A stretch of DNA of 50,338 nt from Streptomyces roseochromogenus subsp. oscitans DS 12.976 (GTDB taxonomy: Bacteria > Actinomycetota > Actinomycetes > Streptomycetales > Streptomycetaceae), in assembly GCF_000497445.1 (NCBI RefSeq), contig NZ_CM002285.1:8488095-8538432 (forward strand). The letters run 5' to 3'. The notes beneath the pieces are model-generated. The model was not told the origin of the DNA. It made no database searches and saw only the letters and a list, made by a program, of their open reading frames with translations. The translations under genes were made by a program, and so were the position numbers. Within the stretch, counting starts at the first letter, position 1. Each line of letters opens with the position of its first letter. Shown piece after piece: positions 31,918 through 39,164 of the stretch.

Positions 31918-32461
31918 GGCGGCGCATTTCTGGTCGGGGCCTGCCTCACACGAGGGCAGGGCGGGATGCCGGACGATACCGGCGCCGTGCGGGCGCGTGC
32001 CAGCCGATTACGGCACGGCCGGTCCCCTCACGGTGCCGTGAACCGCCGTGCCGGCACGCGGTGATGGGCGGCCGCCCGCTCCACCCGGGCACGATCGGCG
32101 AGCGGTCCGGTCCGGGCCGGCCAGGTGGTCGAGTTGGCCGGCGAGCCGCTGGTGCTGGTCGCGGGCGTGCTCGCGGCACGGCAGGCACGTGACGCGCTCG
32201 GGGTGCCGCGAGACGAAGGCGCGGGGCACCCGCAGCTCGCAGCCCGCGGCCCGGGCCCGCCTCGGCTGAGAGGGTGAGGGTGCCGACGAGGCCGAACGTG
32301 GCGGCGAGGACGTTGCGCACGGCCGCAGCGTCGCCCTGCGCCCCGACGTGGATATGACCGTCGGACGTCTCCATGCGACCTCCCACCGGGACGCGATGGC
32401 CCGCGTCGTCCGCTTGCCGGTATCCGCGTGACCCCTGGCCGGATCCGCAGTTGGTCAGCCC
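31918..32461. other. Intergenic region with a possible frameshifted remnant
   Basis: On the minus strand, ATG at 32374 opens ETSDGHIHVGAQGDAAAVRN, followed after a frame change near 32260 by CELRVPRAFVSRHPERVTC and LPCREHARDQHQRLAGQL. The Cys-x-x-Cys and coding-like composition suggest a small decayed gene, but I do not recognise the family and cannot exclude chance. Nothing else is recognisable here. Confidence 0.3.
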
Positions 32462-32668
32462 ATGAAGAAGCGCAGCATGCTCGCCATCGCCACCCTGGCC
32501 ACCGGATTCGTCGTGGCCGCCGTCACCCCCTCCCACGCGGCGGACAAGGGCCCCACCGGGATGACCCTGGGTGACTTCAATGTCTCGGACACGCTCGACT
32601 CGACCGGCGGCCACCCGGTCACCCTGGACAGCTTCGGCTTCGACGACACCGGCACCAGGGAGAAGTAG
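32462..32668 (+). CDS. Small secreted protein
   Basis: A 68-residue precursor. The N-terminus MKKRSMLAIATLATGFVVAA is a clean Sec signal with likely cleavage at THAA-like PSHA-AD near residue 26. The mature peptide of about 42 residues is Gly/Asp/Thr-rich and has no cysteine. It resembles the small hypothetical secreted proteins common in streptomycetes; function unknown. There is no strong ribosome-binding site. A 10-bp perfect inverted repeat 20 bp after the stop looks like its terminator, which supports it being a real gene. Confidence 0.65.
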   Translation: MKKRSMLAIATLATGFVVAAVTPSHAADKGPTGMTLGDFNVSDTLDSTGGHPVTLDSFGFDDTGTREK

Positions 32669-32688
32669 CTCCGACGGCTCGCGGCGCA

Positions 32689-32724
32689 GGTGCCGGTGTC
32701 CCCGCCGCAGAGGGCACCGGCACC
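32689..32724. terminator. Hairpin terminator after the small secreted protein gene
   Basis: GGTGCCGGTG (32689-32698) and CACCGGCACC (32715-32724) form a perfect 10-bp stem with a 16-nt loop, starting 20 bp after the stop codon. Confidence 0.65.
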
Positions 32725-32811
32725 GCCCTTTCGGCGCCCTCACCGGGGCGGGGTTTCCGTGGCAGGGTGGAGCGGGCAAGCCTCAGGGGGCCAACAGAAG
32801 AGGGGGAGTCC

Positions 32812-33855
32812 GTGACCGTCGTCTGGATCAACGGCGCGTTCGGTGCGGGGAAGACCACCACCGCACGGGAACTGATCGAACTGATCCCGAACAGCACGCT
32901 CTTCGACCCCGAGGTCATCGGCGGAGAGCTCACGCATCTGCTGCCGGCCAAGCGCCTCGCCGAGGTCGGCGACTTCCAGGACCTGCCGATCTGGCGCCGG
33001 CTCGTGGTCGACACGGCGGCCGCGCTCCTCGCCGAGCTGGGCGGGAGCCTCGTGGTGCCCATGACCCTGCTCCGTCAGGAGTACCGCGACGAGATCTTCG
33101 GCGGCCTCGCCGCCCGCAGGATCCCGGTGCACCATCTGCTGCTCGCTCCGGCTGAAACGATCCTGCGCGAGCGGATAGCCGGGCGGGAGATCCCGCCGGA
33201 CCTGCCCGACGGCGAGATACGGCAGCGGCAGTGGGCCTACGACCACATCGAGCCCTACCACGCCGCCCTCGCCTCCTGGCTCACCGCCGACGCCCATCTC
33301 GTGGACACCAGCGCCCTCACGCCGTACGCCACCGCCGTCCGCATCGCCGACGCCGTCGGCAGCGGTGCCGTACCGCCCTGCGACATCGTGCAGACCCCCG
33401 AGCCGACCGCCGAGACCCTCGCCGCCGGGGTGCTGCTCTTCGACGAGCACGACCGGGTGCTGCTCGTGGACCCGACCTACAAGCCCGGCTGGGAGTTCCC
33501 CGGCGGTGTGGTGGAGCGCGGCGAGGCACCGGCCCGCGCCGGGATGCGCGAGGTCGCCGAGGAGACCGGAATACGGCTGAGAGACGTGCCCCGTCTGCTC
33601 GTCGTCGACTGGGAACGGCCGGTGCCGCCCGGCTTCGGCGGGCTGCGGCTGCTGTTCGACGGCGGCAGGCTGGAGTCCGGCGAGGCGTCCCGGGTCCTGC
33701 TGCCCGGCCCGGAACTGCGTGCCTGGCGCTTCGCCACCGAACAGGAGGCAGCCGGCATGCTGCCTCCGGTCCGCTACGAGCGCCTGCGCTGGGCCCTGCG
33801 GGCCCGCGAGCGGGGAACCGCCCTGTACCTGGAGGCCGGGGTACCGGTCGGCTGA
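32812..33855 (+). CDS. P-loop kinase-like / NUDIX hydrolase fusion protein
   Basis: A 347-residue two-domain protein. The N-terminal half (about 1-180) is a P-loop kinase-like ATPase: Walker A GAFGAGKTT (8-16), LAELGGSLVVPMTL, and a lid-like RERIAGREIPPDLP. The C-terminal half (about 200-347) is a NUDIX domain with the box GGVVERGEAPARAGMREV…EETGI (about 231-254). NUDIX enzymes hydrolyse nucleoside diphosphates linked to another moiety. The fusion suggests coupled phosphorylation and hydrolysis of a nucleotide-like substrate; this is inferred. GTG at 32812 follows an AGGGGGAG site. Confidence 0.88.
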   Translation: MTVVWINGAFGAGKTTTARELIELIPNSTLFDPEVIGGELTHLLPAKRLAEVGDFQDLPIWRRLVVDTAAALLAELGGSLVVPMTLLRQEYRDEIFGGLAARRIPVHHLLLAPAETILRERIAGREIPPDLPDGEIRQRQWAYDHIEPYHAALASWLTADAHLVDTSALTPYATAVRIADAVGSGAVPPCDIVQTPEPTAETLAAGVLLFDEHDRVLLVDPTYKPGWEFPGGVVERGEAPARAGMREVAEETGIRLRDVPRLLVVDWERPVPPGFGGLRLLFDGGRLESGEASRVLLPGPELRAWRFATEQEAAGMLPPVRYERLRWALRARERGTALYLEAGVPVG

Positions 33856-33878
33856 TCCGTCCGGGACGCACCCTTCGG

Positions 33879-34028
33879 CGGTGGCTGGAGACCGTGTCCT
33901 TCGCTCGGCCGAGTCGCCCGGCGCGCGCGAGCCGACGGTGGCTGAAGGCCGTGCCGCCTGCTCGGCCGAGTCGTCCGGCGTACGGAGGCCGGCCGTGGCC
34001 GGAACACGTCCCCCGTGCTCAGCGAGCG
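33879..34028. repeat. 57-bp tandem repeat between the NUDIX and MBL genes
   Basis: Two well-matched 57-bp units start at 33879 and 33936, sharing CGGTGGCTG, GCTCGGCCGAGTCG and CCGGCG. A degenerate partial third unit starts at 33993 and runs into the 3' end of the MBL gene (stop at 34019). In one frame they would encode RRWLxxVxxARPSRPA repeats, but no gene start supports translation. Confidence 0.75.
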
Positions 34029-34723
34029 CTCGCCGCCTTGCGCAGTGCGGCGGCCGCGCCCCCTGCCACCGCGTCTCCGTGGCCGAAGCACGCCACGTCC
34101 GCGTCCAGCTCGGCCAACCGACCGAGCGAGGCCAGGAGTTGGGGTCGGTCGAGGTTGAAGACGCCCGGGATCACCGTGCCGTCGACCGGTGAGGCCGCCA
34201 CCGTGTCCCCGGTGAACAGCACGCCCTGCGCGGGCAGGAACAGGGCGATGCTGCCGTCCGTGTGCCCGGGTACATGGACGACCCGGGCGCCGCCGCCGAA
34301 GTCCAGGACATCGCCGTCGGACACGGCGGTGACCGCGGCTGGCGGCACTGGTGTGCCCGCGGGCAGATGCCGGGCCGCCGCCGCGTGGAGTGGCAGCTCC
34401 CACTCCTCGAACCGCGGGGGCGGGCCGGGGAGTTCACCACGGACGAACGGCGCGTCCAGGTCGTGCGCCAGCACCTCGGCACCGCTGAGCGCTGCGAACT
34501 CGCCCGCGCCGCCCACGTGGTCCTCGTGGAAGTGGGTCAGCACGATCCGCTGTACGTCCCCGGGCGCGTACCCCAGGCCCGTGACCGCGTCGGCGATCGC
34601 GCGACCGGCGCCGATCGTGCCCGCGTCGATCAGCGTCAACGCGTCGTCGTCGCGCCAGAGATAGGCCTGGCCCACCGGGAAACGGAGGAGGTGCAGACGG
34701 GGGAGCAGTTCGATGACGTCCAT
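34019..34723 (-). CDS. Metallo-beta-lactamase fold hydrolase
   Basis: A 234-residue MBL-fold enzyme. The zinc motif is HFHEDH (64-69, the HxHxDH signature), with further ligands in VVHVPGHTDGS, FTGDTVAASPV and CFGHGDAV. This is the complete set for a binuclear site. The family includes glyoxalase II-, lactonase- and quinolone-type hydrolases; the substrate is not determinable. ATG at 34723 gives normal length. The last codons overlap the degenerate end of the 57-bp repeat, and upstream lies a dispersed repeat element. Confidence 0.88.
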   Translation of the reverse strand: MDVIELLPRLHLLRFPVGQAYLWRDDDALTLIDAGTIGAGRAIADAVTGLGYAPGDVQRIVLTHFHEDHVGGAGEFAALSGAEVLAHDLDAPFVRGELPGPPPRFEEWELPLHAAAARHLPAGTPVPPAAVTAVSDGDVLDFGGGARVVHVPGHTDGSIALFLPAQGVLFTGDTVAASPVDGTVIPGVFNLDRPQLLASLGRLAELDADVACFGHGDAVAGGAAAALRKAASAR

Positions 34724-34788
34724 GCCCCGACCGTAGGCAGCGCCCCCACCTGTGGGCGAGGGCGCTCTGCCGTCGGCAGAAGGGCGTG

Positions 34789-35028
34789 AGGCCCTGTCGC
34801 CCCCTTCCCTCCCCCACTGCCCTAAGGACGTGGGAGGTGCCCCTGGTCCGGCGGCGTATGGCACGACACGCACTCCCCAGAGGGGACACCCCCAGCCGCG
34901 TTGCCGATCGCACGCTTCCCCTACGCTCGGCTTCGCACGCGGGAGATCCCCACCGCGGGGGACCCCCGTCGCCGCCGCCGGGCCCGCCCTCCGGGCGGAC
35001 GACGGCGCGAAGGTGACGACAGGGCCTA
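34789..35028. repeat. Dispersed intergenic inverted-repeat element, copy 2
   Basis: Perfect 11-bp terminal inverted repeats, AGGCCCTGTCG (34789-34799) and CGACAGGGCCT (35017-35027), bound about 240 bp with no coding sequence. The right end continues into TAG (minus strand), which is the stop codon of the M20 peptidase gene. An internal part (CCCTCCCCCACTGCC, CTAAGGACGTGGGAGG) resembles copy 1 at 2770-3016. It fits a MITE-like or palindromic intergenic element. Confidence 0.75.
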
Positions 35029-36381
35029 GCCCGCCGCGTAGTTGCGCAGGAACAGCGCCTCGGCGACCGACAGCCGCTCCAGCTCCTCGGGGGACACGCT
35101 CTCGTCGACCGCGTGGATCTGCGCCTCCGGCTCGCTCAGGCCGATGAGCAGGATCTCGGCCTGCGGGTAGAGGCCGGCGAGGGTGTTGCACAGCGGGATG
35201 GAGCCGCCCTGGCCGGCGTACTGCATGGTCTCGCCGGGGTAGGCGACCGCCATCGCGTCGGCCATCGCCTGGTACGCAGGGCTGGAGGGGTCGGCGCGGA
35301 AGGGCTGGCCCTGGCCGATCTGCTCGGTGGTGACCCGGGCACCCCAGGGGGCGTGCGTCTCGACATGCGCCTGGAGCAGCTTGGTCGCCTCCGCGGCGTC
35401 CACGCCCGGCGGCACCCGCAGGCTGATCAGGGCGCGGGCGCTCGACTGCACGGACGGGGTGGCGCCGATGACCGGCGGGCAGTCGATGCCGAGCACGGTG
35501 ATTGCCGGGCGGGCCCAGATCCGGTCGGCGACCGAGCCGCCACCGATCAGTTCCACGCCGTCCAGCACCCTGGCGTCCGTACGGAACTGCTCCTCGGTGT
35601 ACTCCAGGCCGTCCCACGCCGCCGTCGCGTCGAGACCGTCGACCGTGGTCGAACCGTCCTCGGCGCGCAGCGAGTCCAGCACGCGGATCAGCGCGGCCAG
35701 CGCGTCCGGGGCGGCGCCGCCGAACTGGCCGGAGTGCAGATTGCCCGCGAGCGTGTCGACGGCCACCCGGACCAGGGTCATGCCGCGCAGCGTGGTGGTG
35801 ACCGTGGGCAGGCCGACCCGGAAGTTGCCCGCGTCGCCGATCACGATGGTGTCCGCGGCCAGCAGCTCCGGGTGCTCCTCGGCGTACCGCTCCAGGCCGC
35901 CCGTGCCCTGCTCCTCCGAGCCCTCGACGATCACCTTGACATGCACCGGGACGCCGCCGTTCGCCTTCAGGGCGCGCAGCGCGAGCAGGTGCATGAGGAC
36001 GCCGCCCTTGCAGTCGGCACTCCCGCGGCCGTACCAGCGGCCGTCGCGCTCGGTCAGCTCGAACGGCGGGGTGGTCCAGCGGGCCTCGTCCAGCGGCGGC
36101 TGCACGTCGTAGTGCGCATAGAGGAGAACCGTCCTCGCCCCCTCGGGGCCCGGCAGGTAGCCGTAGACGGACTGGGTGCCGTCCGGGGTGTCCAGCAGCG
36201 CCACGTCGGCGAAACCCTCGGCGCGCAGGGCGTCGGCGATCCAGCGCGCGGCGGCCTCGCTCTCGCTCTTCGGGAACTGCGCGAAGTCCGCCACCGACTT
36301 GAAGGCGACCAGTTCGGCCAGCTCCGCCTTGGCCCGTGGCAGCAGCGAGGCGACGGTCTCGGCGACCGGATTCGACGACAT
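35026..36381 (-). CDS. M20-family dipeptidase/peptidase
   Basis: A 451-residue cytoplasmic zinc peptidase of the M20 (CNDP-like) type. Metal-site motifs are LLYAHYDVQPP, GRGSADCKGGVLMHL, IVEGSEEQGTGGL, IGDAGNFRVGLPTVTTTLRG and, at the C-terminus, GQGGSIPLCNTL with the final His in AQIHAVDE. The dimerisation (lid) domain includes GNLHSGQFGGAAPDAL. It cleaves dipeptides or acyl-amino acids. ATG at 36381 follows GAGGAG by 7 nt, and an adjacent GTG is too close. Its stop lies in the terminal repeat of an intergenic element. Confidence 0.92.
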   Translation of the reverse strand: MSSNPVAETVASLLPRAKAELAELVAFKSVADFAQFPKSESEAAARWIADALRAEGFADVALLDTPDGTQSVYGYLPGPEGARTVLLYAHYDVQPPLDEARWTTPPFELTERDGRWYGRGSADCKGGVLMHLLALRALKANGGVPVHVKVIVEGSEEQGTGGLERYAEEHPELLAADTIVIGDAGNFRVGLPTVTTTLRGMTLVRVAVDTLAGNLHSGQFGGAAPDALAALIRVLDSLRAEDGSTTVDGLDATAAWDGLEYTEEQFRTDARVLDGVELIGGGSVADRIWARPAITVLGIDCPPVIGATPSVQSSARALISLRVPPGVDAAEATKLLQAHVETHAPWGARVTTEQIGQGQPFRADPSSPAYQAMADAMAVAYPGETMQYAGQGGSIPLCNTLAGLYPQAEILLIGLSEPEAQIHAVDESVSPEELERLSVAEALFLRNYAAG

Positions 36382-36512
36382 GGGCACGCTCCTCGTGGGT
36401 GCGACGTTGTACGGGGTGATACCCCCGATACTCCCACAGTGGCCTGCGACGACGGCCGCCGTAGGATGCGAGGGACACTACGGCAGCGGCTGGATCGGAG
36501 CAGTAGACCATC

Positions 36513-37754
36513 GTGAGCGGCGAGAACTCTTCGGCGGACGACGTGCAGCGGGTGTGGGACGTCGTCGTGGTGGGCGCGGGACCCGCGGGGGCCTCGGCCG
36601 CCTATGCGGCCGCGGTCGCGGGACGGCGTGTGCTGTTGCTGGAGAAAGCCGAGTTGCCCCGCTACAAGACCTGCGGCGGTGGCATCATCGGCCCCTCGCG
36701 CGACGCGCTGCCCCCCGGTTTCGAGCTGCCCTTCCGCGACCGGGTGCACGCGGTCACCTTCACGCACAACGGCCGCTTCACCCGCACCCGCCGCTCCAAG
36801 CAGATGCTGTTCGGGCTGATCAACCGGCCCGAGTTCGACCAGCAGCTGGTCGAGCACGCCCAGAAGGCGGGCGCCGAGCTGCGTACGGGCGTCACGGTCC
36901 AGCGGGTCGAGCAGCACGGCTCGGCGGTCCCCGACCGGCGCACGGTGGCCGTCGTCCTGCACGGCGGCGAGACGGTGCTGGCACGCGCGGTCGTCGGTGC
37001 CGACGGCAGCGCCAGCCGCATAGGGGCACATGTCGGTGTGAAGCCGGCCCAGGTGGACCTCGGTCTGGAGGCGGAGATCCCGGTCCCGGAGTCGGTCGCC
37101 GAGGACTGGAAGGGGCGGGTCCTCATCGACTGGGGCCCGATGCCGGGCAGTTACGGCTGGGTGTTCCCGAAGGGCGACACGCTGACGGTCGGCGTGATCT
37201 CCGCGCGCGGTGAAGGCGCCGCCACCAAGCGGTACTTGGAGGACTTCATCGCCCGCCTCGGCCTGTCCGGCTTCGAGCCCGCCATCTCCTCCGGCCATCT
37301 GACCCGCTGCCGCGCGGATGACTCCCCGCTGTCCCGGGGCCGGGTGCTGGTCTGCGGTGACGCGGCCGGGCTGCTGGAGCCGTGGACGCGTGAGGGCATC
37401 TCCTTCGCGCTGCGCTCGGGCCGGCTCGCGGGGGAGTGGGCGGTCCGTATCGCCGAGGCGCACGACGCGGTCGACACCCGGCGCCAGGCCCTGAACTACG
37501 CGTTCGCGATCAAGGCCGGGCTCGGTGTCGAGATGAGCGTCGGCAAGCGCCTGCTGACCGTGTTCGAGAAGCGTCCCGGCCTCTTCCACGCGGCCCTCAC
37601 CGGCTTCCGCCCGGCATGGAAGGCGTTCCGGGACATCACGCAGGGCTCGACCTCGCTGGGCGAGATCGTCCGCGTCCACCCGATCGCCCAGCGTGCCCTG
37701 ACCGCGCTGGACCGGGGGCAGGCCGTCCCGGCGGAGGAACCCGTCAGTTCTTGA
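36513..37754 (+). CDS. Geranylgeranyl reductase family FAD-dependent oxidoreductase
   Basis: A 413-residue flavoprotein. The dinucleotide-binding motif is VVVVGAGPAGASAAYAAA (17-34), followed by LLLEKAELPRYKTCGGGI, typical of the geranylgeranyl reductase family, then VVGADGSASRIG and the second FAD motif VLVCGDAAGLLEPWTREGIS. Members saturate prenyl chains of menaquinone, archaeal or plant lipids; in actinobacteria a role in menaquinone side-chain or terpenoid reduction is plausible. GTG at 36513 is used. It diverges from the M20 peptidase and is convergent with the deazaflavin reductase across 20 bp. Confidence 0.9.
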   Translation: MSGENSSADDVQRVWDVVVVGAGPAGASAAYAAAVAGRRVLLLEKAELPRYKTCGGGIIGPSRDALPPGFELPFRDRVHAVTFTHNGRFTRTRRSKQMLFGLINRPEFDQQLVEHAQKAGAELRTGVTVQRVEQHGSAVPDRRTVAVVLHGGETVLARAVVGADGSASRIGAHVGVKPAQVDLGLEAEIPVPESVAEDWKGRVLIDWGPMPGSYGWVFPKGDTLTVGVISARGEGAATKRYLEDFIARLGLSGFEPAISSGHLTRCRADDSPLSRGRVLVCGDAAGLLEPWTREGISFALRSGRLAGEWAVRIAEAHDAVDTRRQALNYAFAIKAGLGVEMSVGKRLLTVFEKRPGLFHAALTGFRPAWKAFRDITQGSTSLGEIVRVHPIAQRALTALDRGQAVPAEEPVSS

Positions 37755-37774
37755 CCGTTCCCGTCCCACACGGT

Positions 37775-38236
37775 TCAGTCCGTGACGGTGATCCGGAAGA
37801 CCGGGTGGTCGCCGGCGCAGGCGATGATCTCCTCGTCGGTGGACTGGGCGGTCACCCCGTTGAAGAACTGGTTGACCTGCCAGCCCCACTTCTCCAGATA
37901 GGCCCGCAGGACCGGGAGCTTCTCCGCGTCGGGAAGCTCCACCGCGGTGAAGGTGCGCACCTTGCGGCCGACGCGCAGTTCGCCGCCGCAGGCCGCGCGC
38001 ATGTTCCGCACCCACTGCGAGTGGCCGCGCGCCGAGACCAGGTACTGCCCGCCGTCGTAGGTGTGCGGGTTGACCGGGATGCGCTGCATCTGCCCGCTCT
38101 TGCGGCCCGCCACGGACAACTCCGCGCTGCCCGCGAGGCTGAGGCCGTGCCGGGCGAGCCAGCCGATGACGCTGTTCATCCGGTCGTTCATCGGGCTGCC
38201 CTTGAGGTAGTACGGCGAAGACGAAGACGACGACAT
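37775..38236 (-). CDS. Deazaflavin (F420)-dependent nitroreductase/quinone reductase family protein
   Basis: A 153-residue Ddn-type split-barrel protein. Diagnostic segments are VAGRKSGQMQRIPVNP (phosphate-binding), YDGGQYLVSARGHSQWVRNM and GGELRVGRKVRTFTAVEL. Ddn relatives use coenzyme F420H2 to reduce quinones or nitro compounds at the membrane. It diverges from a TetR regulator, and two or three copies of a GAGAGC-N3-GCTCTC dyad lie between them, so it is very probably the regulator's target. Confidence 0.88.
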   Translation of the reverse strand: MSSSSSSPYYLKGSPMNDRMNSVIGWLARHGLSLAGSAELSVAGRKSGQMQRIPVNPHTYDGGQYLVSARGHSQWVRNMRAACGGELRVGRKVRTFTAVELPDAEKLPVLRAYLEKWGWQVNQFFNGVTAQSTDEEIIACAGDHPVFRITVTD

Positions 38237-38255
38237 GGGGACCCCCACACTTTGG

Positions 38256-38341
38256 GAGAGCGGTGCTCTCGCTTGACTCCAGTGTGGGCAGGCCGGCGCG
38301 AGAATGCAAGAGCAGTGCTCTCTTTTGTGTGCACCGCTCTC
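38256..38341. promoter_or_regulatory. Operator cluster between deazaflavin reductase and TetR genes
   Basis: O1, GAGAGC-GGT-GCTCTC (38256-38270), is a perfect 6-3-6 palindrome. O2, AAGAGC-AGT-GCTCTC (38308-38322), differs at one arm base. A half site, GCACCGCTCTC (38331-38341), is the inverse of part of O1. Spacing and symmetry fit TetR dimers controlling both divergent genes. Confidence 0.75.
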
Positions 38342-38361
38342 CCGCGTGGCAGACTGCCGGT

Positions 38362-39048
38362 ATGAGCACCCCACAGGGCGCCCGTGCACGGGCCAGGATC
38401 GAAGTCACCGCCGCCATCAAGGAAGCGGCCCGCAGACAGCTGGCGGAGGAAGGCGCGGCGAAGCTCTCGCTGCGGGCCGTCGCCCGTGAGCTGGGCATGG
38501 TCTCCTCGGCCCTGTACCGCTATTTCCCCAGCCGCGACGAGCTGCTGACCGCCCTGATCATCGATGCCTACGACTCCCTCGGCGAGGCCGCGGAGAAGGC
38601 CCGCGACGCCGTTTCCGGGGCCGCTCCCGTGGACCGCTGGACGGCCGTGTGCGAGGCGGCGCGCGGCTGGGCGCTCGCGCATCCCCACGAGTACGCCCTG
38701 ATCTACGGCTCACCCGTGCCCGGCTACTCCGCCCCCGAGACCACGATCAGGGCCGCGGCCCGGGTCGGACTCGTCCTCATCGGCATCGTCCGCGACGCCC
38801 ACGAGGGCCCCGGCCTCGCCGAACTGCCCCTGCCCGCCGCACTCCGGCCCGAGGGCGAGCACATGGTCGCAGCGTTCGCCCCCGAGCTGCGTCCCGAGGC
38901 CGCCGTGGCGCTGGTGGCGGCCTGGGCGCAGCTGTTCGGGCTGGTGGGCTTCGAGCTGTTCGGCCAGTTCAACAACGTGGTGGAGGACCGGGAGACGTTC
39001 TTCCGCCACGCGGTCACGAGGCTGGCGCACAGCGTGGGCCTGCGGTAG
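38362..39048 (+). CDS. TetR-family transcriptional regulator
   Basis: A 228-residue regulator. The DNA-binding domain (about 13-60) reads AIKEAARRQLAEEGAAKLSL, then AVARELGMVSSALYRYFPSR, a textbook TetR recognition helix. The C-terminal ligand domain includes the conserved WAQLFGLVGFELFGQF helix typical of the TetR C-terminal subgroup found beside Ddn-like genes. The start ATG at 38362 follows the operator cluster directly. It likely represses itself and the divergent deazaflavin reductase until a small lipophilic ligand binds. Confidence 0.93.
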   Translation: MSTPQGARARARIEVTAAIKEAARRQLAEEGAAKLSLRAVARELGMVSSALYRYFPSRDELLTALIIDAYDSLGEAAEKARDAVSGAAPVDRWTAVCEAARGWALAHPHEYALIYGSPVPGYSAPETTIRAAARVGLVLIGIVRDAHEGPGLAELPLPAALRPEGEHMVAAFAPELRPEAAVALVAAWAQLFGLVGFELFGQFNNVVEDRETFFRHAVTRLAHSVGLR

Positions 39049-39087
39049 GCCAGGGGCACACGGTGCACTCGGTCCCTCCTGGGCGTC

Positions 39088-39105
39088 GTACTTCCCGGGG
39101 AGTAC
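39088..39105. promoter_or_regulatory. Palindrome upstream of the two-component system genes
   Basis: GTACTTCCCGGGGAGTAC is an 18-bp near-perfect palindrome (arms GTACT/AGTAC, centre CCCGGG). It lies 60 bp before the kinase start and is a likely autoregulatory site for the response regulator. Confidence 0.5.
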
Positions 39106-39164
39106 GAGTGATCACCTCGTCCGGCTGACGCCCTCCCGTGGCGCCGGCGTCTAGCGTGGCGGTC

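Noticed and set aside
32008..32374. A functional small gene on the minus strand
   Set aside because: The two suggestive segments are in different frames and I do not recognise the family. It is kept only as a possible remnant in the intergenic note.
36054..38498. Minus-strand open frame of about 814 codons
   Set aside because: It spans the antisense of the geranylgeranyl-reductase-type gene and parts of neighbours, with no family resemblance of its own.
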